A stretch of 64,000 bases of DNA from Rhodococcus koreensis. GTDB lineage: Bacteria > Actinomycetota > Actinomycetes > Mycobacteriales > Mycobacteriaceae. Shown here in pieces: positions 24,973 through 34,500 of the stretch (the first letter of the stretch is position 1; every line of letters starts with the position of its first letter). A program made the position numbers and the translations under genes. The stretch spans positions 8,823,501 to 8,887,500 of the forward strand of contig NZ_FNSV01000005.1 in NCBI RefSeq assembly GCF_900105905.1. The letters are read 5' to 3'. Below the pieces are notes generated by a model. The model was not told where the DNA came from. It did not search any database and saw only the letters and a list, made by a program, of their open reading frames with translations.

Positions 24973-25130
24973 CACCAACTCCCCCCGACGGTGGGCTCGA
25001 CTACGCGAACGCTAGCAATCAGTACTCCAGTTCACACACAAATCGGCCAACTCCGCGAAACCCGTGTGCGGGCGGGCGACTGTCCCGCCGGAGTGGGGGC
25101 GGAGTGGGACGGATCCCTACACTGTGTCCC

Positions 25131-26045
25131 GTGCGAATCGCGACCTTCAACATCAACGGGATCCGCGCGGCGCAGCGGCGCGGCTTCGAGGACTGGCTCG
25201 GCGAGCGTGAACCCGACGTCGTCGCGCTGCAGGAGGTCCGCGCTCGTGCCGCCGCCATCCCGCCGGGGGTGTTCGGCCGGTATCACCTCGCATACGACGA
25301 GGGCGAGTTCGCCGGCCGCAACGGTGTCGCGATCCTCACTCGATGCGCACCCATCGCGGTTCGAACGTGGAGCGGCACGGCGCTGGTGCAGGCACCGGGT
25401 GAAACGCATATCGAGAGAGTCGAACTGGAGCCGGAGCCGTTGGCTCGGGGTCTGGGGGAGTTCGCGAACCATGGTCGGTACATCGAGGTCGACCTCGCCG
25501 AGTCGCCGATCACCGTCGTCTCGATGTATCTGCCGAAGGGCGGCCTGCCTGCCCATCTCCAGAAGCCCGGGCGGATGCGGGAGGCCCCCGACGGGGGCGT
25601 CCGCTACGACCGCAAGATGCGCTTTCTCTCCGCGTTCGCGCGCCAGCTGACCCGCTCGCGCCGCACGGCTCGCGCGCGGGGCAGAGAACTGCTGTTGATG
25701 GGTGACCTCAACATTGCGCACACCCGGTACGACGTACGGAACTGGCGGCGCAGCAATCAGGCCGAGGGCTATCTGCCGGAGGAGCGCGAGTGGTTCGACT
25801 CCATCGTGTCGCCGCGCACCCTCGTCGACGTCGTCCGGCGACACCATCCGGACGTCGACGGTCCCTACTCGTGGTGGTCGTGGCTGGGACAGTCGTTCGT
25901 GAACGATGTCGGGTGGCGCATCGACTACCACCTCGCGACGCCGCAACTGGCGCGGACGGCGGTCACGGCCGGCACCGACCGGGACCCGGCGGCGGATCGC
26001 CGGATGAGCGATCACGCGCCGGTCGTCGTCGACTACGAATTCTGA
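25131..26045 (+). CDS. xth: exodeoxyribonuclease III
   Basis: A 304-residue Mg-dependent AP endonuclease/3' exonuclease for base-excision repair. Motifs run in order: IATFNINGIRAA, DVVALQEVRA (metal Glu), a GRNGVAILTR block, LMGDLNIAHTRYDVRN (Asp/Asn), WSWLGQSFVNDVGWRIDYHL and the final MSDHAPVVVDYEF (catalytic Asp-His). GTG 25131 is the start that places MRIATFNING first. An Arg-rich insert near RQLTRSRRTARARGRE is slightly unusual. It stands alone. Confidence 0.93.
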   Translation: MRIATFNINGIRAAQRRGFEDWLGEREPDVVALQEVRARAAAIPPGVFGRYHLAYDEGEFAGRNGVAILTRCAPIAVRTWSGTALVQAPGETHIERVELEPEPLARGLGEFANHGRYIEVDLAESPITVVSMYLPKGGLPAHLQKPGRMREAPDGGVRYDRKMRFLSAFARQLTRSRRTARARGRELLLMGDLNIAHTRYDVRNWRRSNQAEGYLPEEREWFDSIVSPRTLVDVVRRHHPDVDGPYSWWSWLGQSFVNDVGWRIDYHLATPQLARTAVTAGTDRDPAADRRMSDHAPVVVDYEF

Positions 26046-26087
26046 GCTGCGCCGGTCACCTCGTTCGCCGTGAGGCCGGAGGCTCAG
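26042..26087. terminator. possible shared terminator overlapping two stop codons
   Basis: CTGAGC ... GCTCAG with inner CCGG/CCGG and CAC/GTG pairs makes a long imperfect hairpin spanning the stops of the convergent exonuclease and hypothetical genes. Confidence 0.35.
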
Positions 26088-26446
26088 GTGGTCAGCTTCA
26101 TGGACAGGAAGGCCAGGGTTGCCCCGAACTCCCGGATCTGGCTGGGCTGGTCCGGCCGGCATGCCCAGGTGATCAGGTCTCGATCGGCGACCAGGTCGGC
26201 GGCGCGCCGACGGGACTCTTCGGGGTCGGGCGGTGTCGCCCGAAGCGCATCACCCAGCCGGCTCAGGGGTTCGACGAGCGGGATGAGCTCGGAAGGCGGG
26301 CGGTTCTCCGGTGTGAAAACCAGCTGAGCGCTCTTGATCACCGTCATCGCCGCGAGCCACGAACCTTCCCAGGTACCGGCCTGGTCATTCGGTGGGTGCA
26401 TGGCGCCAGCGTAGACATCGGGGTACGAGTCTCGCTGGGACTTCAT
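26084..26446 (-). CDS. hypothetical protein
   Basis: A 120-residue protein starting MKSQRDSYPDVYAG; GGGGGGCAGG upstream favours this ATG, with another at 26401 as an alternative. It looks like an all-helical soluble domain (GSWLAAMTVIKSAQLVFTP, SELIPLVEPLSRLGDAL, ADLVADRDLITWACR). I recognise no family. It follows the lipoprotein gene by 84 bp on the same strand. Confidence 0.6.
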   Translation of the reverse strand: MKSQRDSYPDVYAGAMHPPNDQAGTWEGSWLAAMTVIKSAQLVFTPENRPPSELIPLVEPLSRLGDALRATPPDPEESRRRAADLVADRDLITWACRPDQPSQIREFGATLAFLSMKLTT

Positions 26447-26530
26447 CGGCCTGCCCCCCGATCGCACCGAATGTTGCTTCCGCAACCGCACGGACGATCG
26501 ACTCATCGGCGATGGGTGCGCACGGGCCTT

Positions 26531-27445
26531 CTACGGCTGTGCGACGACGGTGTTTCCGTTGTCGTCGGTGCAGTTGATCGTGTAGCCGATCTCCGCCGAT
26601 TCCGGGTCTCCCGCGAGGCGGCATTCCCACCCGTCGAAGCTGTACACCGGTTCACTCTTGTCGCGTCCCGTGAAGTACTTCGTGAGCATCGTGTGCGCCT
26701 CGTCGCACCGGAGTGTCCCCTTCACGATGACCACGGTCGCGGGCTTTCCCGTCTCCGGGTAGGTAACGGGGCCACACTGATTCGATCCGCGGGCCTGCTG
26801 GGGAAGCGGTGCGGCGGTGGGCGCGATCGGTGGTGGGGTTACGCTGGGAATGCTCACCGGCAGCGGCGTGAATTCAAATTTGTACCCGTTCGTGGCGACG
26901 GTAAAGCCCTTGCCCGTCGCATCCTCCCGGCACGAGACTCCCGAGAACTGCACATTGCAACTGAATCCGTCGACCGCGAGGGTGGTGTCATAGGGGAGGA
27001 CATTGGCGTTGCCGGGAAAGAGTGCCTCATTCCAGTTCTGGAAGTTCGGCTCCTTCCCCGCCTCGACTGCGATGAGGTCGGCCTCGGCGGGCGGGCCGCC
27101 GTCCGGCGACGCGATCTGCGGGGTTCCCGGGACTCCCAAAGGCCCCGCGGTGGGATGCGAAGCGCATCCGGCGAGCTTCTTGTCGGGAATGATCGCACAC
27201 AACCATTTTCCCGACGGCGTGACGAAGCCGAACGCGTCGCTCTCCGGGTCGCTCGACGCGTACTGCTTCGCATCGACGCCGTTGACGGCCGGTTCGGCTG
27301 ACGGTGGCTCACTCGAGGCGCTCGGTGCGACGGACTCGGTGCCGTCGGTCGACGACGCATCCTGGGTGCAGGCAGCGAGAAGAAGAGACGAGGCACCGGC
27401 GATCGAGGCCAGAGCCACCGCGGACCGCCGTCGAATCCTGGTCAT
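26531..27445 (-). CDS. putative lipoprotein
   Basis: A 304-residue exported protein. The signal ends in a lipobox LLLAAC, so the mature protein should be lipid-anchored, followed by a Ser/Thr/Pro-rich linker (DASSTDGTESVAPSASSEPP). The body has several paired cysteines (GKWLCAIIPDKKLAGC, FSCNVQFSGVSC, NQCGPVTY, LRCDEAHTML, WECRLAGD, YTINC), and the tail block is like domains found in other rhodococcal surface proteins. No enzyme motif is seen. A 247-bp intergenic region separates it from a divergent histidine kinase. Confidence 0.8.
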   Translation of the reverse strand: MTRIRRRSAVALASIAGASSLLLAACTQDASSTDGTESVAPSASSEPPSAEPAVNGVDAKQYASSDPESDAFGFVTPSGKWLCAIIPDKKLAGCASHPTAGPLGVPGTPQIASPDGGPPAEADLIAVEAGKEPNFQNWNEALFPGNANVLPYDTTLAVDGFSCNVQFSGVSCREDATGKGFTVATNGYKFEFTPLPVSIPSVTPPPIAPTAAPLPQQARGSNQCGPVTYPETGKPATVVIVKGTLRCDEAHTMLTKYFTGRDKSEPVYSFDGWECRLAGDPESAEIGYTINCTDDNGNTVVAQP

Positions 27446-27692
27446 GCGTCACACCCCTTTCGGTTCGGTCCGCGGGACCGATCGCCTGAGATGTTCCCAC
27501 GAATACCGGGGTGTCGCGTCGCATCGACGGATCGGCCCCGAACACTCCTGGTGGTGGGCGAGCGGGCGTGGGCCGTCGATCCCGCGGTTCGAAAACGTGA
27601 CGGTGCTAGAATTCTGGGGCATTGTCGCAGGTCCAGCAGTTGATGTACCCCGGATCTTCCTGTCGGAGTCGCCCGGCCGAGGAGGCCGTTCC

Positions 27693-28970
27693 ATGGCTGA
27701 GTCATCGGTATTACCCGCGGATCTCGGCGGCAGCCCGGATCTCGAACGCATCGTCCTCGAACACGCGTATCGCGGCGCGCACCTGCAAGTCGCACTGCGT
27801 GGTGTGCTTGCGCTCTTCATCGCGTTGACACTGCTGTTCGTCCCGCCCATGAACGATGCGAATGTGTGCCTGGCGATCCTGACCGGCGACGCATTCTGGA
27901 CCGTCGGGCTCGCGCTGTGGACCCGCCGAGGAGGTCCGGGTCCGGTGAACGCGATGTGGCTCGCCCTGTTCGTGGACCTTGCGGTCATCGGTAGCCTCAC
28001 ACTGTTGACCGGTATTGCGGCGCAACAGAGTTGGACCGCCGACATCTTGACCAACGGACTGTTCGTGATCCCGTTACTGGCCTGCACTCAGCTACGCCCG
28101 GGTGTCTGCGCCTCCGTGGTCGTGCCCACGGTGCTGGTGTTCCTCGCCGCCAGTTGGGCCACGATGGCGTCGAACGAGGAACCGTGGTCGTCCATCCTGC
28201 TCAGCACGATGGCACTTGCCATCCTCTCGGCGGGCGCAGTCGTGCTCAGTAGAATTCAACGATCCAGGGTGCTCACCATCGGTCACCTCGTCCACGACCG
28301 CACCGCCCTGCTCGCGGAGTTGATGGGCCTCGAACAGCGCGAACGACGTGCGTTGTCCGAGCAACTCCACGACGGGGCGCTGCAATTCGTGCTTGCCGCG
28401 AAGATGGATCTCGACGACCTCACCGGCGGCGCCGATCCGGAGGCCGTCGATCGCATCACCCACGCACTCACCGAATCCGCGTCTCTGTTGAGGGCCACCG
28501 TCTCGGAACTCCATCCCACGGTGCTCGATCGCGTCGGACTTGCCCGTGCTCTCGGCGACATCGTCCGGTCCGCCCAGGCGCGCGGCGGTTTCGACGTGGA
28601 TCTCCAGACCGTGGAATGGGACGACGACTTACGCACCTCGGCCGACGACGTGCTGTTCAGCGCCGCACGCGAATTGCTCAGCAACGTGGTCAAGCACGCG
28701 AGAGCACGCACCGTCCGGGTCGAACTGACTCGGACGGGTGAGCATGCGGTCCTCGACGTCACCGACGACGGATGCGGCATCTCCCGTGAAGCGATCGACC
28801 GCAGTCTCAGCCGAGGGCACATCGGACTCACGTCGCACGAACTCCGCGTCGTCGCGGCCGGCGGCAGCTTCTCCGTCCGCCCGGGACCACGTGCGGGGAC
28901 GGTTGCCCACATCGAGATGCCGTTCGAGGTCGTGACAGCGTCCGATTCCCTCACGATCTCGGCGCACTAG
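27693..28970 (+). CDS. orphan NarL-type sensor histidine kinase
   Basis: A 425-residue membrane kinase. The N-terminal half has five or six helices (LRGVLALFIALTLLFVP, MWLALFVDLAVIGSLTLL, ILTNGLFVIPLLACTQL, SVVVPTVLVFLAASWAT, ILLSTMALAILSAGAVVL). The HisKA_3 box is RRALSEQLHDGALQ with the phospho-accepting His; the ATPase N box is SAARELLSNVVKHARA, and DGCGISREAID with SRGHIGL follows. The start at 27693 has GAGGAGG upstream. No response regulator is adjacent, so its partner must be encoded elsewhere. Confidence 0.9.
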   Translation: MAESSVLPADLGGSPDLERIVLEHAYRGAHLQVALRGVLALFIALTLLFVPPMNDANVCLAILTGDAFWTVGLALWTRRGGPGPVNAMWLALFVDLAVIGSLTLLTGIAAQQSWTADILTNGLFVIPLLACTQLRPGVCASVVVPTVLVFLAASWATMASNEEPWSSILLSTMALAILSAGAVVLSRIQRSRVLTIGHLVHDRTALLAELMGLEQRERRALSEQLHDGALQFVLAAKMDLDDLTGGADPEAVDRITHALTESASLLRATVSELHPTVLDRVGLARALGDIVRSAQARGGFDVDLQTVEWDDDLRTSADDVLFSAARELLSNVVKHARARTVRVELTRTGEHAVLDVTDDGCGISREAIDRSLSRGHIGLTSHELRVVAAGGSFSVRPGPRAGTVAHIEMPFEVVTASDSLTISAH

Positions 28971-28974
28971 TCCA

Positions 28975-29187
28975 TCACTCGACGCCGAGCATCACCTCGG
29001 TGGACTTCACGAGCACCGTCGCAGCCACGCCGGCCTGCAGACCGAGTTCCTCGACCGCCTCCTTCGTGATGGACGCGGTGACGATCTGCTCGCCTCCGTC
29101 GAGACGCACCTTCACTGTCGCCATCACACTGCCGAGGGTGACCTCGGTGATCGTTCCGGTGAGCTGGTTCCGGGTGGACAAACGCAT
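28975..29187 (-). CDS. TOBE (Mop) domain protein, molybdate-binding type
   Basis: A 70-residue single TOBE/Mop domain: STRNQLTGTITEVTLGSVMATVKV then TASITKEAVEELGLQAG and ATVLVKSTEVMLGV. These molbindin-like proteins form oligomers that store molybdate or tungstate. GGAGG lies upstream of the ATG. It converges on the histidine kinase with a 4-bp gap. No molybdenum transporter genes are nearby. Confidence 0.88.
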   Translation of the reverse strand: MRLSTRNQLTGTITEVTLGSVMATVKVRLDGGEQIVTASITKEAVEELGLQAGVAATVLVKSTEVMLGVE

Positions 29188-29264
29188 CGTGAACCTCCGT
29201 CTCGCGGCCTGTGGTTCCGACGCTAGCCGCAACCACTCCGGAATAGGTGAGGTTGGACCTCGAG

Positions 29265-29747
29265 TCAGTCGGAGGTGACGGTCGACGGACTCGGTTCCAG
29301 GAGCGCAGTCAGACAGGTGGGCCCCAGGCCGATCTCCGGCCACCCCGCCGAGATCATGATGTCGTGTGGGCGCGTACACGTGCCGAGCCAGTAGTTCGGC
29401 TCCGTGCGGTAGGCGGGTACTCCACCCCACTTCCGGGGTGAGCCGGACCGTGGCAGATAGGGGTCGGCAACGCCGACGACAGACCCCAACTGCAGCAGCA
29501 CCGACAGATACGACCATTGGGTGTCGGGATCCGCCGGATCGGACAGCACCCGTGTCTCGTGGTGTGCGCGCTCGGCGGTCCGCCCCGTGGCGGTCAACGC
29601 GAGACGGACGTGGATTCCCGACGAGAACGCGACAATTCCGAGGAGGTCGAGGGTGTGGTGAGTTCCGGACGCGAGAATGGTGGGACCGTGCACTGCGGTC
29701 CCACTGGCTGTCGGCGGCGCGAATGCCGGCCAACGCGCTCTGCGCAT
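29265..29747 (-). CDS. hypothetical protein
   Basis: About 160 residues starting MRRARWPAF at 29747; a longer start at 29783 would reach the edge of the perfect palindrome at 29784-29809 and is less likely. It contains TILASGTHHTLDLLGIVAFS, VRLALTATGRTAERAHHET and a Trp/Tyr/Pro-rich C-terminal half (EPNYWLGTCTRPHDIMISAGWPE). I recognise no family. It diverges from the GGDEF gene. Confidence 0.6.
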   Translation of the reverse strand: MRRARWPAFAPPTASGTAVHGPTILASGTHHTLDLLGIVAFSSGIHVRLALTATGRTAERAHHETRVLSDPADPDTQWSYLSVLLQLGSVVGVADPYLPRSGSPRKWGGVPAYRTEPNYWLGTCTRPHDIMISAGWPEIGLGPTCLTALLEPSPSTVTSD

Positions 29748-29783
29748 GCCCACGATGGTGCCCCTACATCGAGGCGGAATCAA

Positions 29784-29809
29784 CGTCCCACGCCCGCGGG
29801 CGTGGGACG
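29784..29809. promoter_or_regulatory. 26-bp perfect palindrome upstream of the GGDEF gene
   Basis: CGTCCCACGCCCG followed directly by its reverse complement, with no spacer. It lies 127 bp before the GGDEF start and 37 bp before the divergent hypothetical gene. Its position suits an operator serving both promoters; a cruciform is also possible. Confidence 0.5.
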
Positions 29810-29935
29810 GGACTCAAGACGGCAGGCGCGGCAGAATGGCGTGAGGACGCGCGAGGCGTCACTTCCGGGAACGCTTATCGTGGATGGAGGTCGAGGCGGG
29901 TGGAGGACGGAAGGTTCGCAGCGGAGGGAGTGTCC

Positions 29936-31342
29936 ATGGAGTCGCTGCCGGATTCGCGGATGCTGCTCGCGGTCCTCGAATACAGTCCGGCGTTGGTGTT
30001 CGTGTCCGAATTCGTGTCCGGTCGGATCGTGTACGTCAATCCCGCGGGTGTCGGCGTCCTCGGATTCGGTGATGCCGTGCATGCGTACTCGAGGACGACG
30101 GCGGAACTGTTCACCGACGTCGGCCTCGTGCAGGCGCGTGACGTGGAGTCGGCTCTGGCCGACCGGGGAGAGTGGACCGGGTTGACCGAGTTTCGCCATT
30201 TCGTCACGGGCGAGCCGATCCCGATGCTGATTTCGACGTTCGTGCTCGAATACACGGAGACCGGGCCGGCGGTGATCGGGTCGATTGCCCAGGATCGCCG
30301 CGGCGCCGAACACGACGAGCAACGCCTGCAGCGCGCATTGGGGGAGTCCGCGTACCGGGCCCGGGAGCAGCAGGCGATCGCCGACCTGAGCCAACTCGCC
30401 GTCGGCGGAGACCTCGATGAACTCCTCACGGCGGCGGCTGGGGCGGCGGCCGCGCTGATGGGTGTGCACTGTTCGTCGATCGCACGGGTGGCCGACGACG
30501 GCGAACTCACGGTGCTCGCCTACCGCGGTCCCGAGCCCGGTCCGAAGACGTTCTCGCCGGGGCCGGGATCGCAGCCCGGGTACGCCGCTGCAAATGGGTC
30601 GGTGATCGTGTGCACCGATCGGGTCCACGAATCCCGGTTCTCCACGGCGGGGATGAGCGGGCGCGGGCTGCAGAGCGGGGTGTGCGTTCCGTTCGGCTCC
30701 GAAGAGGTGTGGGGTGTGTTGACGGCGCACAGTCGTCGTCCCCGTGACTACACCGAGCGTGACCTGACCTTTTTGCGTTCGGTGACAGCCGTGCTCTCCG
30801 CGGCGATCCGCCGTATCGAGGCCGAGGCCGCGCTGGTGCACCAGAGCTTGCACGACCCGCTGACGGGATTGCCGAACCGCACATTGGCTCGCCGCCGGCT
30901 CGGCGAGGCCCTGGACGCGGCGCCGCACGGTGGCCCGCGCGTGGCGCTGCTGCTGGTGGATCTCGACGACTTCAAGACCGTCAACGACAGCCTCGGTCAC
31001 GCGGTTGGCGACGACGCGCTGATCGTGCTCGCCAGGCATCTGCGGTCGGCGGTGCGCCCGGGCGATACCGTTGCCCGCCTCGGCGGCGACGAATTCGTGG
31101 TCGTCTGTGAGCACGTCGCGGGCGCGGCGGAGGCGGTCGCGATTGCCGCCCGGATCGCCGGTAGCTTCGCCGACCTGAACCGGGCGCGGTCACTCGAGTG
31201 GCCGATCAGTGCCAGTATCGGTGTTGCACTGTCCGATCCCGAGTGCACCCGTGAAGAGCTCGTTCGGCGGGCGGACTCGGCGATGTATCGTGCAAAGGCA
31301 GCGGGAGCGGGCGGTTACGCGCTCTACGACGGCACCTTCTAG
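29936..31342 (+). CDS. PAS/GAF-GGDEF diguanylate cyclase
   Basis: A 468-residue c-di-GMP synthase. An N-terminal PAS-like domain (LLAVLEYSPALVFVSEF, YVNPAGVGVLGFG) is followed by a GAF domain (about residues 150-290: LSQLAVGGDLDELLTAAAG, SGVCVPFGSEEVWGVLTAHS) and a GGDEF domain with intact RLGGDEFVVV. RPGD five residues before it is a canonical inhibitory I-site. No EAL domain is present. ATG 29936 has GGAGGGAG upstream. No membrane segment is seen, so it is cytoplasmic; the GAF/PAS ligand is unknown. Confidence 0.92.
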   Translation: MESLPDSRMLLAVLEYSPALVFVSEFVSGRIVYVNPAGVGVLGFGDAVHAYSRTTAELFTDVGLVQARDVESALADRGEWTGLTEFRHFVTGEPIPMLISTFVLEYTETGPAVIGSIAQDRRGAEHDEQRLQRALGESAYRAREQQAIADLSQLAVGGDLDELLTAAAGAAAALMGVHCSSIARVADDGELTVLAYRGPEPGPKTFSPGPGSQPGYAAANGSVIVCTDRVHESRFSTAGMSGRGLQSGVCVPFGSEEVWGVLTAHSRRPRDYTERDLTFLRSVTAVLSAAIRRIEAEAALVHQSLHDPLTGLPNRTLARRRLGEALDAAPHGGPRVALLLVDLDDFKTVNDSLGHAVGDDALIVLARHLRSAVRPGDTVARLGGDEFVVVCEHVAGAAEAVAIAARIAGSFADLNRARSLEWPISASIGVALSDPECTREELVRRADSAMYRAKAAGAGGYALYDGTF

Positions 31343-31592
31343 CGCAGCAGCAGGCCCCCGATCGGTGCGGTGTTGCCGACGCGACACGAAATCGTGGCCA
31401 CCGCTAGGCACCCTGGGGTGGGGAAATTGTCATCTTGACGCGCTTCGCGACGCGTCGAATACTTGCTGGACACGGCGGTTCCCGTCGGCATTCGACGAGA
31501 GAATTCCGCGTTTCGCCCTTGAGAGAGAAAGATATTCGCGTCTTCGACGCTGAACGCGCCGACGCGGATGTCGGATGGAACTGAGGCGCTCG

Positions 31593-34500
31593 ATGGCAGT
31601 TTTCGACCCAGACGCGACCCAGGCGGCGTCGATCCGCGCAGTCGGCCACGGGATCGTGGCGGAGTTGGACGCTGCCGGTTTCGCGGGTGCCGAGGAGGTC
31701 GGCCGGGGCGGGTTCGGTGTCGTGTACCGCTGTCTGCAGCGTTCGCTCGGTCGAATCGTCGCAATCAAGGTCCTGACGTCGGACCTGGACTCCGAGAACC
31801 GCGAGCGGTTCCTGCGGGAGGGCTACGCGATGGGCGGGCTCTCCGGCCACCCGAACATCGTCAACATTCTGCAGGTCGGCGTGACCGAGACCGGTCGCCC
31901 GTACATTGTCATGCATTACCACCCCCGCGACTCGCTGGCGGTGCAGATACGCAGAGAAGGTCCGCTGCCCTGGCCGGAGGCGATCAGCATCGGAGTGAAG
32001 CTGGCGGGCGCACTGGAGACGGCGCACCGGACCGGCACCCTCCATCGGGACATCAAACCCGCGAACATCCTGCTCACCGACTACGGCGAGCCGCAGTTGA
32101 CCGATTTCGGCATTGCGCACATCGCCGGCGGCTACGAAACCGCCACCGGCGGGTTCACCGGATCACTGGCGTTCACCGCACCGGAAGTCCTCAACGGCGA
32201 ATCGCCGACCGCACGTTCGGACGTCTACGGTCTGGGCGCGACGATCTTTTCGCTGATCGCGGGGCGGGCGGCGTTCGAGCGGAAGACCGGCGAGGAACTC
32301 GTCGCGCAGTTCGTGAGGATCAGCACCCTGACGGTGCCGGACCTGCGCGCTCAAGGCATCCCGGACGGTGTGTGCGCCGTCATCGAGAGGGCGATGGCGT
32401 CGAATCCGTTCGCTCGGCCGGCGTCCGCCGAAGAGTTCGGACACGAACTCCAAGCCGCGCAGCGACACATCGGGTTGCGTTCGGACGCGATGGCGCTGGC
32501 ACCCCTGGAACCCGCCCAGCCGGCCGAGTCGCATCCGTCGGCGGCGGATGCCGGTGGCTACCGTCAGATCCGGTTCGAGGATTCGGACGGTCAGCGCCCA
32601 GTCTTCGCACCGACCGAGCAGATCCAGCCGGAGTCGCACCCCTCGGGCCCGTTCTGGCCACCGACGGGTCCGTCGCCCTGGCCGCCGACGGGTCCGTCGC
32701 CCTGGCCACCGACGGGTCCGTCGCCCTGGCCGCCACCGGGAGTGCCGGGGAGCAGTCGGCAGGCCCGCACCCGGCGGCGCCGCATCCTGACCGTGCTCGC
32801 GCTGGTGGTGGCGCTGGTGCTGGCCGGTGGTGGTTACCTCGTGTTCAGGGAGGCAACCGGACCCGGCGCCGCGGGACCGACCGCCCAGCAAGCGGGTGAG
32901 CCCCCGGCCGTCGACCCGACCGCGGCGTGGCGACCGGTCGCCGACGCCCGGGTCGCCCGTCAGCAGACGGCGACGACAGTCGCGGACGGCACCATGTGGG
33001 TCTTCGGAGGGTTGGACGACAACGGTGTGTCCGCCCGGCAGGAAGGCTACGACCCGGCCATCGACACCTGGAAGGCCGGCCCCGATCTCCCCGTCCCGCT
33101 CAATCATGCGATGGCCGTCACCTACAACGACGAGCCCGTACTCATCGGCGGATGGCAAGCGAAAGGCCAGAACCTGACAGCCGTCGCCTCCGCTCGGGTG
33201 ATGGCCATGCGCGACGGGCGATGGGTCGATCTGCCCCCGCTGAACGTGCCGCGGGCGGCCGGTGCCGCGGCCGTGGTGGGCGACAAGATCGTGGTCGCCG
33301 GGGGACAGGCGGACGGTGGCCTGGTGGCTACGACAGAAGTGTTCGACGGAACGAAGTGGACGACGGTCCCGAACATCCCGACGCCACGGGAGCATCTGGC
33401 AGGCGTCTCGGACGGGAAGTACTTCTACGCGATCGGCGGGCGCGATCTGGCGTCGGATCAGAACACCGCCGCGGTCGAACGTTTCGATCCGGCTGCGGGA
33501 ACGTGGGCGACGCTGCCCGGCATGCCCACCCCCCGCGGCGGGCTCGGAGCGGCGTTCATCGACGGCCGCATCGTCGCAGTCGGCGGTGAAGAACCAACCC
33601 GGGTGCTCTCCACGGTCGAGGCCTACGACGTGATCGCAGGGACGTGGTCGCAATTGCCTGCTCTGCGCACGCCGCGGCACGGGATGGCGGTCGGCGCGGT
33701 CGGCAACACGGTGTACGCGGTCGGCGGCGGCATCAAGCCCACGCACGCCGAATCGACAGCTGTTTCCGAGGCGCTGCAGATCGCGCCACGCAAGACGCAA
33801 TGGGCACCGGCGTGGCGTCCGCTGAGGGACGCGCCGATCGCCCGCCAGCAGACCGCGACTGCCGTCGCGGACGGGACGATCTGGGTGGTCGGCGGACTCG
33901 ACAATGTGGGGTCGACCCCGAAGGTCGAGGGCAACGACCCGGCCATCGACACCTGGAAGGCCGGTCCCGACCTTCCGGTCCCGCTCAATCATGCGATGGC
34001 CGTCGAATACGGCGGCGAGTTGGTGGTCCTCGGAGGCTGGGTGCCGGAAGGGCCGAACCTTACCGGTACGACGTCGGACCGGGTGCTCGCGCTGCGGGAC
34101 GGCAACTGGGTGGACCTGCCCCCGCTGAACGTGCCGCGGGCGGCCGGTGCCGCGGCCGTGGTGGGCAACGAGATCGTCGTCGCCGGGGGTCAGGCGGAGG
34201 GCGAACTGGTGGCGTCGACAGAGGTGTTCGACGGAACGAAGTGGACGACCGTCGAGGACATTCCGACGTCACGGGAGCATCTGGCCGGGGTGTCGGACGG
34301 GAAGTACTTCTACGCGATCGGTGGCCGCGATCTGGCGTCGGATCAGAACACGGCCGCGGTCGAACGCTTCGATCCGGTTGCGGGGACGTGGGCGACGCTG
34401 CCCGGCATGCCCACCCCTCGTGGCGGGCTCGGGGCGGCGTTCATCGACGGCCGCATCGTCGCAGTCGGCGGTGAACAGCCGACCCGGGTGCTGTCGACGG

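Noticed and set aside
25790..27301. 503-codon plus-strand frame over exonuclease and lipoprotein genes
   Set aside because: It overlaps three genes with clear signals and has no recognisable domain.
29780..31114. 444-codon frame antisense to the GGDEF gene
   Set aside because: Antisense shadow without domains; the cyclase is certain.
32163..33992. 609-codon open frame antisense to the Kelch kinase
   Set aside because: It mirrors the codon structure of the strongly supported kinase gene; its product is Arg/Asp/His-rich without any domain.
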